DNA of 64,000 nucleotides from Microplitis mediator (GCF_029852145.1 NC_079973.1:21780422-21844421), one strand, 5' to 3'. Counted from the first letter of the stretch, positions 1-13,450 are shown. Notes: generated from the letters alone by a model not told the origin. Translations and numbers: made by a program.

Positions 1-380
1 TATTATCAGAAACGTGAATGACTATCAAAAATGGAATTAAATTTGTACAATAACATTCTTTCGAACAACGAAATATTTTAATAACCAAATGATCGTGTCG
101 TGGAATTTAACGAAAAAAATGGCAAACAAGATAATTTATTTCAGCTATTATCAATTTATATTGCTTTTACGCAGCTACACAAAGAATTTAAAAATTAATA
201 TATTCTTTATTAATTGTATAAATTACTTGATAATTTCTGAAATGAATTATCTTGTTTGTCATTTTTTTCGTTAAATTCCACGACACGATTATTTAATTAT
301 TAAAATATTTTATTGCTCGAAAGAATGTTATTGTACAACTTTAATTTCATTTTTGACACGCATTCACGTTTCTGATAATG
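1..380. mobile_element. Foldback (MITE-like) element with about 160-bp inverted arms
   Basis: Bases 1-159 and 219-380 are near-complete reverse complements. TATTATCAGAAACGTGAATG at the left is mirrored by CATTCACGTTTCTGATAATG at the right, and the match continues through the CGTGTCGTGGAATTTAAC block to the arms' inner ends. About 60 bp of AT-rich loop separates the arms. No transposase frame is present, so it is non-autonomous. The left end may lie just outside the window. It stops about 10 bp before the TATA-like box of the gene at 478, so it forms the upstream border of that promoter. Confidence 0.85.
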
Positions 381-389
381 CACCAATAG

Positions 390-425
390 TATATGAATCG
401 AATGTAAATTGCTAATTGCAGTAGA
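390..425 (+). promoter_or_regulatory. Putative core promoter of the 478-1208 gene
   Basis: A TATA-like TATATGAA starts at 390, and an initiator-like GCAGTAGAC lies about 28 bp downstream at 418. That would give a 5' UTR of roughly 55 nt before the ATG at 478. The spacing is typical of insect TATA promoters. This is read by eye only. Confidence 0.35.
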
Positions 426-477
426 CTCCAGTGTCATTAAGAGTGTTACACCTGAAAAATTTCAACATAAAACAATC

Positions 478-1208
478 ATGAAGCTCTTTGTCTTTACTGT
501 AGAAGTCATTGTACTGTTCTCATTTTCACCTTCCGGAAAAGCTAATGTAAGTACTTGTTAATAATTAACATTTAATAATCATTTTCTTGAATTATACATT
601 AAAAAAACTCCAAGAACATGAGGAAAAGACATACTTTTGTAATTTTTCTAAATTAAAATTAATAGAGAGTTTAATTTTCTAGCCATTTAATTTCTTGTCT
701 AATATCTAGAAATATGTACCAAAGAGTTAATAATTATTTTTCAATTTTTAATTTAAAAAATTAAATAGCCCCAATTGATGATAAAACCTTACATACATTT
801 TTTTTCTCTGTGTAAATATCGAAAAATAATAATTAATTTAAAATTCAAGGCTTTTGATTCGGACTGTTGGAATACAATACTATCATGGTTCATAAGTCCT
901 GATGTTCTATGTGCACCGTGTACGGTCGATCAAGTATGTCTTTATAAAAGATGGGGTGGATGGAAATGCACAAGTATAAGCTATTCTCTTTAATATGAAA
1001 TTATTTAAATATAATATTTAACATTAATTTTGTGACATTTTAACTACTCCCAGATTTTGAATTTACGGAATGTATTCGAATAAGAGATTTGTTCTCTTCA
1101 AAGCAGGAAGTGCAGTGCTTCAAGCCCAACCTTCACTTCTTTTACAAGCGTGGAGGAATTACTTATGAGTTTTCGAATCAAAATTCACAAATTAATCTAT
1201 TGGGTTAA
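478..1208 (+). CDS. Small secreted Cys-rich protein, three exons
   Basis: Not a family I can name. Exon 1 (478-546) encodes a 23-residue signal peptide starting MKLFVFTVEV and ending SGKAN, then a perfect GTAAGT donor. Exon 2 is 850-973 (acceptor TTCAAG; an in-frame alternative acceptor at 768 would add 27 residues), with a GTATAA donor. Exon 3 is 1054-1208 after a CTCCCAG acceptor. Phases 0 and 1 match and the frame stays open to TAA at 1206, giving about 115 residues. Cysteines fall at 29, 44, 47, 53, 63, 71 and 86. The C-x2-C-x5-C-x9-C block followed at once by an intron resembles the second exon of the gene at 29089-27474, and the signal peptide ends (SFS..KAN) are also alike. It is probably a divergent member of the same family, extracellular. 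Transposons flank it on both sides (1-380 and 1315-2181). Confidence 0.7.
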
Positions 1209-1314
1209 ATTTTTTATTCAAAGCAAAATTTAACTTAAAAAGCTAATCACAGAATAACGTCAATAGATTATCATTTTCTTAAATGATTTTATATAATTTA
1301 ACCCAAAAACTTTG

Positions 1315-2181
1315 CACGGAGAAAAAAATATTGTTCTCAGAAGTATACTGTATAGTTACAGTAACAATACGCTATAGTTATCTACTAGATTGTTACTGCA
1401 ACGATCTACTGTATCGTTCTGACAACAATACGGTGGATAGCTCTGAGATCTATACGGTATCGTTCTGAGCCCTATTTGACGTCACGCGCGTTGCAAATTA
1501 TATGAGATATTTAAAAACCTTTATCATTCATAAATAAATGATAAGCAAATAACTTTGATTGAATAAAATAATTTATAAAACTGATTTATTAGTTAGTTAT
1601 AGTCAAAATAAATTTTAAATATAAATATAAATATATCTTTTAATTTTTTGAATTTATTTATTAGTAATTTAATTTTAAATTCAATATTAATTCAGATCTC
1701 ATTTGTTTATTAATTATTTTTCTTCTATTTACGTATCACATTTAAATTATAAAACATCGACTTTATATAATATTTAGATTTTTGGTTATGAATGTATATT
1801 TGATTACAAAAAGCATAAAATAACACTTATCAATAAATATATCAACATAGTTATGGAGATTCTACTCTGTTAATTTATTAATTACCCGTGGGTCCATATT
1901 TCAACATCACAATTATTTTTAACACTATTTTCTTTATTAAACGTCTGCTAGCAACAATTATACAATATTCAAAAGTTGGCGCGAAAATGGATGTTTAGTT
2001 AGGTTAGACGGTGCCGTGTGAGGTGACGACTACGGAAAGTCGTATAGGGCTCACAGCTATCTGATAGATAGTTACTGGAACGATACGGTATTGTTACCAT
2101 AAGCATACGTATTGTTGTGGTAACGATTTACGAGTTACTATACTTTAGATCGTTCGAGGAGCAATATTTTTTTTTCCGTGT
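1315..2181. mobile_element. CACGGA-ended TIR element with subterminal repeats
   Basis: The left end CACGGAGAAAAAAATATTG is mirrored by CAATATTTTTTTTTCCGTGTG at the right. Inside the ends lie imperfect repeats around TATCGTTCTGA and AACAATACG. The left copy (to about 1480) matches the reverse complement of the right copy (about 2020-2160), including GAGCCCTAT against ATAGGGCTC. The 500-bp middle is plain AT-rich DNA with no coding capacity. It has the same terminal CACGG(A/G) motif as the elements at 22456, 29952 and 58251. Confidence 0.75.
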
Positions 2182-5100
2182 GTATGAATTATGAACTCAC
2201 TTCTTAGTAAAAATATTTCATGTATACACTAAAATTAAAAAAAATATATTTTCTGTATGACCTAAACTGACAACTAAATAAATTTAGTATGATTTAAAAA
2301 TTTGTTAGAAACTGATTCAAAATTTTATTTGTAAACGTAAAGAAGATAAGCTGAGTATAAATAAATAAAAGAAGGCGAGAGCAATGAAAATAAAAAGAAA
2401 GTAGTAAGAAGAAAGGGTTAATTGACTTTGAGATGACTCTTGCTTGAGGAAAGCCAAGTTTATCAGCTCGAGGGTTCGATCATTTCCCTTTTGGTCTTCG
2501 TACATACGTTTGCTTGAACACAAGTTAAAAGCTCTCTTCTTCATCTTCTTTATCATCTTATATTCTTGTCCCAATGATGCTTTAAGCCAGCTGTCTTTGA
2601 ATACCGCTCAACTCTTTCATTTCAAAGATGTCTGCAGACTCTTTCTTGCACGAAATCAACGCGGTTTCGAATCATCAACTATAAATTGAAGTGTGTCATA
2701 TTTTTAATTGTCTAATGAGCAAACGTAGGGTAAATCCACTCAAGGTTATTTATCTTTATCTTGTTTTTAAATAAAATATCTTGTTAGAGAGTAAATACAC
2801 GTTTTATTTCAAATCAATCTCAGAATACTCCGGCTTATGATGAACTCAAGAAATTTTAATTTAATTTTATCAACACAGACATATTACATAAATTTTTACG
2901 ATCTGCATTTAAACTTATTGTCTTAATATTAGTCTTCACTATAAATAACTAACATATTTCATATTTCTCATTAATCATTCAAAAATAAGCGGATTCTTCA
3001 ATAAAACTAATTTTTTAAAATGTTCTTCAATAGTAACGGACGATTTTTTTTTATCACACTGCAGCAAAAAAAAGCTACACACGAATCCAACTTTCGAAAG
3101 TAATGTTAAAAAATCGACAGCAATCGATTATAAAAAAAACCAACCCACAATATTTGACAGGCAACATGGACCACAAACCCACAAGTGCACGGTTTCAACG
3201 CCACCTGTTTCCTATGCTCTGAGGGCAACTCTTGAGTTTTCTTTCTTCCTTACACACTAGCAACCACCACGTATTCCATCAACGACCCTCTCCGACAAAT
3301 CTCTCGCAGTAAAATAGCTTCCAAGAGACGAGAGTGAGAAGAACAGAATAGCTATTGCGGTAGTAATAGTATTATATTCTACAACGACGGTGGATTTTGA
3401 AGCAAAGTCGCGTGTTCGGGTTTGCGTTCTCGGGATACCCGTAGTCGTGCACCATGCCGGCAGACATGCCACCAATAAGTGAACATCGGTTGCGTTACTA
3501 CGCCCTCGTCGCTTTTACTTCACATTCTCTCTCATCTATACCGAGCCATTGATTTTCTCTATTTTTCTATCTTCCTATCGATGCCGAGTAAGTTCAATGT
3601 TTCCGTAGTTTTCCAGCCGTGTAACCTGCTCATATCGCTCAAATATTCCGCAGACTGTTTGAGTTAAAGACAAGGCTAGCCTAGTTTCAATTATGATCAA
3701 AACTGAGTACCAGAACAAATTGACCTCGTGGTGTTGAAGAAAATTATGGACGTGCGAACCTCATCATTGTTCAGGTGCCTTGATTGCACAGTGGATGTTA
3801 TACGAGTGCACTGCAGAGCAATGACATTGATTTATACCTTTGGAAAGCCAATATATGTATGCATACATCGTAAGCTTGTGGTTTAACAAAATAAGGAAAG
3901 GGCGCAATAGTGACTACGAGCTAGAGCTAGTTACTAAGAATTCCGGGATTTATACTGATCTTTCCAAGCTGAGGATCGCTCCTCGTCCTGACACGACGTT
4001 CACATTCACGGTAGTCATTACCACGAAGGTTACTTTACTTCCTCGAAAGTAAATCAATAAAATTCCTCTCAAGCTTCGAACGTTTCCTAAGTAAACAACC
4101 CAATTGACTCAGAAGTTAATAAAAAAGAGTAACCCGATTACTTTTAATGATTTATAGATTAAATTAAAATTATTACTGTTGTATTGGCAAAGAATTTTGA
4201 TTAAAAAAGTAAATGGACATGTGTGATTGATATTATTTTAAGACGGGTTTTAAAATAGGGCAATAGAATAAGGGGAAGTATGAGTTATATAGAAGGGATT
4301 CTTGCAGGAAGCGCGTCACGTATGAGTGTAAGATGTTGACCGGAATCTTCTTAAAGTTTTGAGGAGAGAGAGTGAAAACAAGTTAGATAAGAGGAGACTA
4401 GAGAATATTGGCATACCGAGGAAAAGAATTTAGAGGGCTTGCGTGCGTCTATCCGTGCAATGAAGGGCGCGGGATTATTTTCCGACTTACGTGTTATGTA
4501 TATAGTACTGATATACGAGTAAGCGTGCGGACAGATGCGCGAGGAAGAAGTTAAGGAAGTCAAAGAGTTTGGCTCTCAATTGCTCGGCAAACTATCCGGA
4601 CGGTGATAGATGTCCTTTTGGAGTTGGAATGCTTGCGGAAGTTCCGAGACGCCCGCGCCCGCTCGTGATGGAATCTCATCGATGTGTTCTTGTACACTTG
4701 GCATCGGCATTCATCCCAAGATGGTCCAGCACACATCCCCTGGATATGCGAACCCTAATCTAGGTGACAACATCAATTTAGGCTTCACTTGTTTTACTTT
4801 AACCTAACGTCTAATGTCAAGTAGAAAATTCTCAAATAATGATACGTTTTTTTCAATTATTTTTTCTTAAAGGGACAGTTGTTTTTTTTTTTTTTTTTCT
4901 CTACTAAAAATTAATTTCGGGCCATTGTTAAAGGTCGTAAATTTACTGAGGAATGTAAAAAGTGATTGTAAAAAATGTTATTGAGTATAAAAATAAAATT
5001 TTTTTGCTTATTTGAATTTTAACCACCGACAGAAGTACGTTTTGTTTTTATAGTAGCTCGTGAATGAGTGTTCGATTTCAGAAGCTCTCTAATGTATATA

Positions 5101-8100
5101 ATACACGTGTATGTACTGAGAGTAGACGGTGTGCAGAGAAAGATGAAGGATGAAGGATGAGGAAAGCGAGGATGATGGCGCGGAACATAAAGCCACGTTC
5201 ATCATACACAATAGACAGCCATGAAACAAAACGGCGAAGCACGCGGCTGTAAACTGGAAATATGTCAAAGATAATAAAACAATTAGCCATAAAACATAAC
5301 GACCCCCGTATGAATTGTTTGTGTGTTTGTGCGAGTGTATGCCGCGAGATGGACATTAGGACAAGAGTGAGTGAGTGAGTGTAATGGAGAGGCGACAAAA
5401 AAATAATAAAAAAAGATGAGCCAACTCGAGGCGTTAAAACGAAAAGAGAAAGAGAGAAAGGTGGGACAAATGAATGGTGACAAGTTAAACAAAAAATACG
5501 GTGGACAATGCACGCGGCTGTATGTTGTACGTCTGGTGTGGTGTTGTGTATAAAACCTACGTTAATGCATGCTGAGAGGTTGTATATTACTTAGTAACAC
5601 TCACGTTAAGTAGAATATGCTATGATAATTATTAACAAAGAGTCTTTATTTTTATACGTCAATTTCACAAAAAGGCCAAAGTTGTTTTCTAACTCGTCTT
5701 GTGTTTAGCATAAAAATCATAATTGAGAAATTGACTATTCTGAAAATAAACGAAATTGTTAACTTGGGTTATCAATAAAAAAATTAATTATGCCACGGAA
5801 CTGAAATAATTTATAACTCTAAATAGTAATATAGAAGGATGTCAAGTGATCCATAAATAATTGTCGTGTAAAAAAATTTTTCACTTTAGTTTGGCATTTA
5901 TATGACTCAAAGAAAGAAAAACATTTATTTAAAAGTCCCGTCGAATGCTACAGGGGAGAGTATATTTATTTTTTTTTTATTTTAACTGAATTTTAAGATG
6001 AATGGTGTAGATAAGAAACAATAGGGCGGTCACTTGGTGTGTTCTTTCTCTCATCTCGCGGCAGAACGAACAAAATGTTAAGTAAAATAAAGTCAAAAAA
6101 AAGTAAAAATGAAAACAAAAATAAAAAAATGGCGGATAAAAAGAAAAAAGAAAAATTCGAGAAACAAAAGGCAACTTGATGTTTCAACCGCAATGAACGT
6201 ATATATATATATATATTTAGAAGTCTCTGTATATGAACTCTCTTTAGTTGTAACGCCTTGAGCGTCTTTTCTTTACCGCTGACGCCGGCGTAATAGTGCA
6301 AGGATAATAGCATGATGCTCACAGCAGCAAAACGAAATATATATAGATATAGATATAGATATATAGATGCGCAAAAGCAGCAAAAATAATAAATAAAAAA
6401 AAAATCACAAGAAATGAGAGACGAAAGAAAAAGGATGGAATAAAATGTGTTGGTGCATCCGACGTCGTCGTTACTTGAAAGATCTAGCAGCTACTGTACA
6501 GGCATCAGACATCAGACAACAGACAGACAGACAGAAAGACAGTAAGACAGACATCTGCAGTGTAGTTGAAGCCACGATAGTCGAGGATATATATCTATAG
6601 AAATAACTTGTTGTTTCCGGGGTCATGCCTCGGAATAAGACGCGACGAACGTTCGTCGAGGCGCTCGAATCATCATTCTATCGTTTCAACGTTACTTTAT
6701 GGTTTGTATATATACATATATACGACTAGACACTAGTCACAAGTCATAGCATGGACGAGACTAAACCATTCGGCATCGACAAGAGAGAGTGAGCTACCTA
6801 CGCAGCTTCCTTCGCTCATAAGGATAAGTACTCATGTATTACTGCACAACACTATTTTCTGCTAGGCTTCATCGAAAATAAATCCTCCTGAGAGCTTTTA
6901 CGCTGCACTGCCGTCAACCTAAGTATTGTTTGAGTGCTCTCACTTATGGCGACTAAATCGCACACTGCTTTCTCGTACTATCATACGATAATGAAAACTT
7001 CGAGATGATTATTTAAAAAATATGATTTCAAGTAAAAGTGTGTACTTAGCGGTGGGAAAATAATTGTTCCTGTATGCAAAGTGATTCTGTAAACAAGTTG
7101 ATTAATGGACTCAGAGATTATGTTTTCCCTGATGAAAGCGATGAAAGAGTTCTTGTAGTTCATTAATTTTGATATTTTATTTTACGTCATAAAGACGAGA
7201 GTTAATACTCTTTATCTACAATAGTAATTGAATTTGATTTTCGACTAAATCGGTGCTCAAGCAAATCTTTCATTGTTTTTTAAATTAAACTAGTCGATTA
7301 CTCTTTTTAGATATAGAGTATAACAAGTAGTTACTAATATGAGGCTGGTTTTTTACGGAACTCATTTTAAAGGCTTATAACTCCTCTTACTCTTAAAAGT
7401 CTCCTCCATGATTGGTTCGCTTCCCACTTGATAAATTTTCATAAAAAAATTTTAATTTGAAGGAAAGATGATAGCGAAAATTTTTTGAATAATAACCAGG
7501 GGTGGAAAGCGACCAGAGGAGTAATTAGGAGATACTTAAGTATAATGAAATTTGAATTTTAGTTTACACTGACACTGAAGCTCAATTCACCGGCAATCGA
7601 TACTCGCAAAATTAAAGATTCAATTTTTAATATGATCTAAAGTACGTTTAATATTGACGGCTTTTCTTATAAACATTTTTGTCTGTCTTAGTTTTAAACT
7701 CTTACATAAATACAAATTATTGAATTAATTTTTAGCCGATAATTTAATAATGAAGAGTTGAATCAAAATTTAAAAAATAAATCTAATGATAATAAAATGA
7801 AAATTTATTTAGAAATAGTCTGTAAGTTATTTATTCAATTTTATTTGTAACATATATATTTATATTATTTTCCCTACGAGCGAAGCAACCGAGTTGAGAA
7901 AATGATTCTATTAATTTTTCCATCGGGAACGGCGCACTCGTGCATACCACCCTATTTCTTATTGTAAACTTGTTCTCTATCTCAATTTTATAGCTAAGCT
8001 CCGCAATGCCTTTAGTATTAGACTCGTTTTATATAAGTGTAATACTCAATGTAGTGCTCGTTTGAGGGTGAAAAAATTCGCCAGTGGTTGAGATAGAAAA

Positions 8101-11100
8101 TGCGAGTGAGTGAGTGAGTTGAGGTGGTCGGATTGTGTGCGTAAATGATAAAGATTCTCAGGAATTTCTAGCAGAATGAGACTAATAAGAGTGTAAGATG
8201 GTAAAAGTGGAGATGAAAATGGCGATGAGAGTAAAGAACGGTAGCAGTGTCTTAAAATAGATTGGGGAAGCAGTCGTTTAGGTAACATTGGCTAAACAGT
8301 CTTCTCTCTTACTGCTTATTAACTCCAAAGAACCGAGGATCGTTATGTCTCGAGTTTGATAATATAACCCAGATGCTCCAAGAAAGCTAGTAGTTGTAGT
8401 TGTAGTTGCGAACAACCAACAACAAAAGAAGACGAAGAAAAATAATAATAAGAAAATTAAGAAGATGCAAAAGATGATGAAGATGGAGATGATGAATAAG
8501 AATAAAAAAAAACTTGCTGGTGGTAGTTAGAGTGAAGGCTCTTTTTGATCGTCTCTTGAGTAATTACCCGTCATTACGGATCGACAGATACCACATGGCT
8601 AAATTCCTAAATCGCGAGCACACCTTTTGCATTAATACATTATTCATTTTCTCGGGGTTATTTATCGTCCAGTGGGGTGAACCTTAAATCCGAGGGATGT
8701 TCTCACACCGATTTACTTAATTCTAATTTTACTTTTATTTTTTATGTGATGTAAATATTTTTTTACTTTTGATCATAAATTACATATTTTAATTTTATTT
8801 TTATTGCCTTCAATTTTTTTTACTGCCATTTTTTCGTCGTAAATTTTTACTTACAAATAATTTTTATTTGAAAACTGTAAATTTCGAGGTGAAGACGAAT
8901 CCAAGTGTAACAAGTCAATTGACCGTTAAAAAAATAAATAGCAATAGTGTAAAAGCAATGGTCTCAACAGTGCGCCAAGTGCTGAAGACACATATATACG
9001 TCGAGTAGTAGACATAAGAGGGTGACTTGATTACGATTCTTCGTAGGTACGTTGCCGAGGCGAGGTTATTAGAGTTTCTCTCGGTCGTTTCATTGTTTAA
9101 CGACAAAGCGATCGGTGAACAAAGGGTTCCATAGCTATTTTTTATTTATCATTTTCTTATTTAATTTTTTTACACGTGGGCGTCGTGTCTCTCCCCTCGT
9201 CGCCAACAGATTATAAGAGTTACACCGGCAACTCTTGGAGTTGATTTTATGCACCACGACGTCTACCGACGACGATCAACCGCGACCGGTTATATATTTG
9301 TATATACAATACCAACTACCTACATCTTGACGTGTAGTTCCGTTTTAAAATACAAGCACACTCACAAGCTCACATAAACATCTTTTACTCATTCCTAGTT
9401 CTCTACCAGTATATTTACAATGTGTACGCCCTACTCCTACGGATATAAAGAACCGCAAAGTTAAGAGACACACATAATAACTGAAGGAATCAAGAGAAGA
9501 AAAGTGTACCCCACTTTGTAAACTCGACAATTATTTTTTTTGTCATGCCGTTGGAGGTGTGGCGACACAAATAAATCGCGGTCTCTCGGGTCTACGAGCT
9601 CTTCCATCTTCTGTGACCTCCACAACCTCCTCGTCTTCATTAAACCTCTTTTTACCCTCACGTCAAATTATGTAATTTACCATCAAATTTGCCACGCATG
9701 TACCGTACGCCCATCAATGCCTGTGTAACCGTGTCAGTGTAAAAAATTTCTAGATAACGATCATCACGTAAGTCTTTGAGAGATTTCGCGAAGTCATTTG
9801 ATTGCAAAATATCAAAAGGGCGTGTGCACATTGTCAGCCTTCTCTGATGATGTAAAAACTAATACAGGATCTGAGGAAGTGAAGAATTGTGTACAGTTGT
9901 AGATTTAATAATTGTGAATGAACTTGATGGTTTTGGTTCATGAATGGACGGGTGAATATATTTGAATTTAAACACGCGCCGCGGGATCTCTCTTTGAGTG
10001 AGGAACGATTGGTCGACAGGCTTATAGGATCCTCGCTTATATATATAATAATGATTCGACAATTTTAACGTTTTAATTGTTTTATTTAAAAAACCATTTG
10101 TCATTTTTGGTCGACACTCTGAAGCTCAATAATTATGAGATCTTTGAGAAGCATTTTAATTAACTAATATATTTATTTATTTAAAAGATAAATAATAATT
10201 AATGGTTTATTAAAAAGCGCACTGATGTAATAAAAATCTCGGTCGGGTAATAAAGAAGGAAGAAGAACGAGCAAAAAATAAATGACTGGTGGTAAGATGG
10301 CTTTGAAGAACAGATAAGAGGCATATCTATATAGTTGAACGAAGTCTCTGAGAGAGTGAAGATAGGGAGTGTCGAGGTGCGTTTAAAGATCGGATGAACG
10401 CGACGAAACCGCAAATTAAATTAGCGTCTCGCGGAACGACTAGCGACGTGCTGTGAGTAGCGCAAGAAAGCGTTTGCTGACCGCTGCTTAACCCGGCTTA
10501 ATTACCAATTAGCCAATAAAAACCCACCAGTCAGCAGAGCAACTGCAGTCGCGCGTTATGGGCTTGCGTTCTCGCGTTTATACCTCTGCGTTTTTTTTTT
10601 TTTCCATGCAAAACCCTTCGGCTTCTTATATTTTTTTACTCGAGTATTCTTGCCTCTACTTGCACTTTACACATATCACAGTACAAGAGATATATGTGCA
10701 TGTGCCCACAGAAGCGCTTGGGTGAGAAAAACAAGCCTGTATAATTACCAGCGGCAAAACATCACTCGTAATGCTGCTTTAAAAGGGCGACAGGGAATTG
10801 TTGTGTTTATGTTTTTTATTCACAAGACAAATCCGCAATCAAAATAATTCTGGAGGTTTGAGTTTTTTTGTAAATTTCAAAAAAAAACAGTCAGGGATTT
10901 GAAAATATTTTTTTTTAAAAAGATAAAGTCAAAGGGTAAAGGTTAATTCAAGACTTTGAGAGACTTCATGACGTAGAGATAAACTATTTTTTTTTTATTT
11001 GACTCACCTTATGATACGACTTTAGTTCGACACCCACGTCGTTTCCGGTCTCCTCCTCTTCCTGGCAAGAAAGAGTATCATCTTAGGGGAGTGTGAGCAT

Positions 11101-12728
11101 GTATGGATCTCAGTCGCTGCGCGATAACCCGAAAGAAGACGAAATAAAGAGAAAAAAAAAACAAATAAATAAAATAAATGAATGAAAAGAGAAGGGAGTA
11201 GTAAGCGCGTCCCCTTGATGCACCTCGCGGGTCCTCATAATTACCAGTGCTCTCCAACTGTTATTATTAAGCCGATATTTTACCGAGGGGACACACGTTC
11301 GCGCATATAATTTGCAAAAGCCTCTAATTATGGGTTAGTGGCACATACAGACACGGGAGAAAAGTATGTAGATATGTAAGTGGATGGTGTGTAAGAAATG
11401 GCCAGTGAGTAGGTGACTAGGGAGGAAACGAAGAAGAGAAAAAGGGCGAGGCGAGCGTCTTAACTCCGTTCGCCTACGCGTCAAAAACTTCGAGTTCCAC
11501 TCCTTTGTACTTTATTATTAGCAACCTGTTGTTGCTGTTTTTATTTTTTTTAATTCTTATGTATTTTTACGTTCGTTTATTTTTCATTTCGTGAATCGGC
11601 CGCTCGTTCAATGCTGCACGTTAAGGGATTCTTGGAATAAAAATAACTCAATTGTGTAATTATTATTTTATTTTCAAGTGGGTACGCTGTATCGTCAACA
11701 AAGGTGGCCCAGGATCATCACATGTGGGATCTGTGATTTGTCGTCGTGATAGTTGAGGTTATTATGGGACCACTATGAGAATGTGTTGCTATTTGTATTC
11801 GTCTGTATATATTTAGACTGACAATAATATTATGTAGATGTATATTTATAGTGAAGAATGAAGAAGAAGAAGAAGATGATGATGATGATGAAGATGACAC
11901 AAATGTTACTTTATATATAATGTGAAATATGATAATAAATGATTGAGTGATCAAAGATTGACATTTTTCTATTATATTAAATATAAAAATATTATGTCGA
12001 TATTAAGACAGATTATTATCTGGTGCGTGTGTTTGTAATAAATGTTTTTACGCTATTTGTTGCTGGAGAGTAAAAGATTAGAGTAAGAATGAAAGAGAGA
12101 TAGTGGTGACAATAAAAATTAAGGTACCGGGTCCATTGTATCGAAGGTTTGAGGCTCGAGTGATTTTTGATGAGAAAATATAAATAAAATATAAATAAAA
12201 CCACCGTGAAAGTTTTCTTTGGATGGGCATTTATCGGCAATTGATCTCGCGATCGTTGTTGCTATGACACTGCGCTCAATACTCTATCTAAGGTTATAAA
12301 TGATTATTGACGTTCGGTATAAGAAAAAGTGTGTGACGCGTCTTGGTGGCCGGTACCGAGGGCTGGAACCCCGGCAGCGCTTTTGACTGACGGGTGCACA
12401 ATGACAGAGAGCATTGGGACGTTTTGAGGAATGGAAGTGAAGGCGAAAGTTAAAAATAGGCGAAGATGAATAAAAAGGAAGAATAAGAGGAGTTTAATAT
12501 TATTGATCTTTTTAGGTGTCCCAGTGAACGCCTTCTATATGACTGTAGTTATGTACTGAGGACTATAGTTTATCGCTTAAATCACGCCCTAATCATTTTG
12601 CTGTGGTGTATAGGGCGGTATTATATTGTGCTGGAGATAAGGCATCTCGGGTCGCGTATGAATGATTGCTATCGTCTTAAAGAAATAAAAAATAAATTTT
12701 TTATTATGTTTTCAAATAATTGATTCCT
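2182..12728. other. Noncoding region, purine-biased, no supported gene
   Basis: After about 700 bp of AT-rich DNA the base composition rises. Much of 4-12 kb is purine-rich on the plus strand (many GAGAAG, AAGAAAG and GTGAGTGAG runs). Open frames here are short, mostly minus-strand, low in complexity, and lack start context or splice support. I see a weak inverted repeat at about 7375-7545, AT microsatellites near 6200 and 6350, and GAA/GAT triplets at 11862-11895. The block at 11236-11345 looks unlike the background. The region could be intergenic or part of a very long intron. Confidence 0.5.
11862..11895. repeat. GAA/GAT triplet microsatellite
   Basis: Short run of GAA units passing into GAT units. 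It gives a serine-only stretch in a minus-strand frame, which is not a gene. Confidence 0.8.
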
Positions 12729-13450
12729 GCACTGTAAAAAATCACCGGGGTAAGTCCAAGCAGTGTAGGTGTTAAAATCGGCAGTGTTAAATTTCAACAC
12801 CGAAAACGGTATGAAAATAACGCCGCCGCCGGTGTAAATATTCTGTACCGGTGTTAAAAAAAATTCACCGGTGTTAAAATAACGCCGCCGCCAGTGTAGA
12901 TATTCTTTACCGGTATTAAAATAATTTACTTTGTGAATATTTTTACTTACTCGATTGCTATACTTGTTAATAAATGATATTTTTTATTAATTTTCATAGA
13001 GAACTGAAATTTTTTGTGTTTTATAATCTTTGAAGTTAATACTCCAAGCGGACGCAGTTTACTCCGCTTTTACACCGGTACACTGTGAAAAATTCCCAAC
13101 AAATTTTACTATGGGTGCATAGTAACACCGGACTATAAGAAAACTGGTACAAAATTTACAAGTGTCCCATAGTAAACGTATGCGTAGACTACACGATTGT
13201 GGCCTATGCGCATACATTTACTATGGGACACTGGTAAATTTTGAATCAGTTTCCTTATAGTCCGGTGTTACTATGCACCCATAGTAAAATTTATTGGGAA
13301 TTTTTCACAGTGTATTACTCCGCTTTTACACCGGTTTAACATCGGTATTTTAACACCGCCGAATTACGCCTCCTACACCGGTGTAATTTCATTTTAACAC
13401 CGGACGGAGTTAAAATAAGTCCATTTTTAACACCGTTCTTTTTACAGTGC
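12729..13450. mobile_element. GCACTGTAAAAA TIR element, copy 1 (carries a nested insertion)
   Basis: Terminal GCACTGTAAAAA at 12729 pairs with TTTTTACAGTGC ending at 13450. The interior is full of CACCGG/CCGGTGT units (ACACCGGTGT, GGTGTTAAAA, AACGCCGCCGCC). A foldback element at 13080-13314 interrupts it. Without the insertion and its flanking duplication the element is about 466 bp, close to the 478 bp of the related copy at 58077-59040 after removing nested DNA there. There is no transposase frame. Confidence 0.85.
13080..13314. mobile_element. Nested near-perfect foldback element
   Basis: The sequence is almost entirely self-complementary. ACACTGTGAAAAATTCCCAA at the left mirrors TTGGGAATTTTTCACAGTGT-type sequence at the right, and arms of about 105 bp run through TTTACTATGGG and ACACCGGACTATAAG to a short centre near 13195. 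The 21-bp sequence at 13059-13079 recurs exactly at 13315-13335, directly flanking the insert. That is either an unusually long target duplication or a duplicated module of the host element. Confidence 0.85.
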
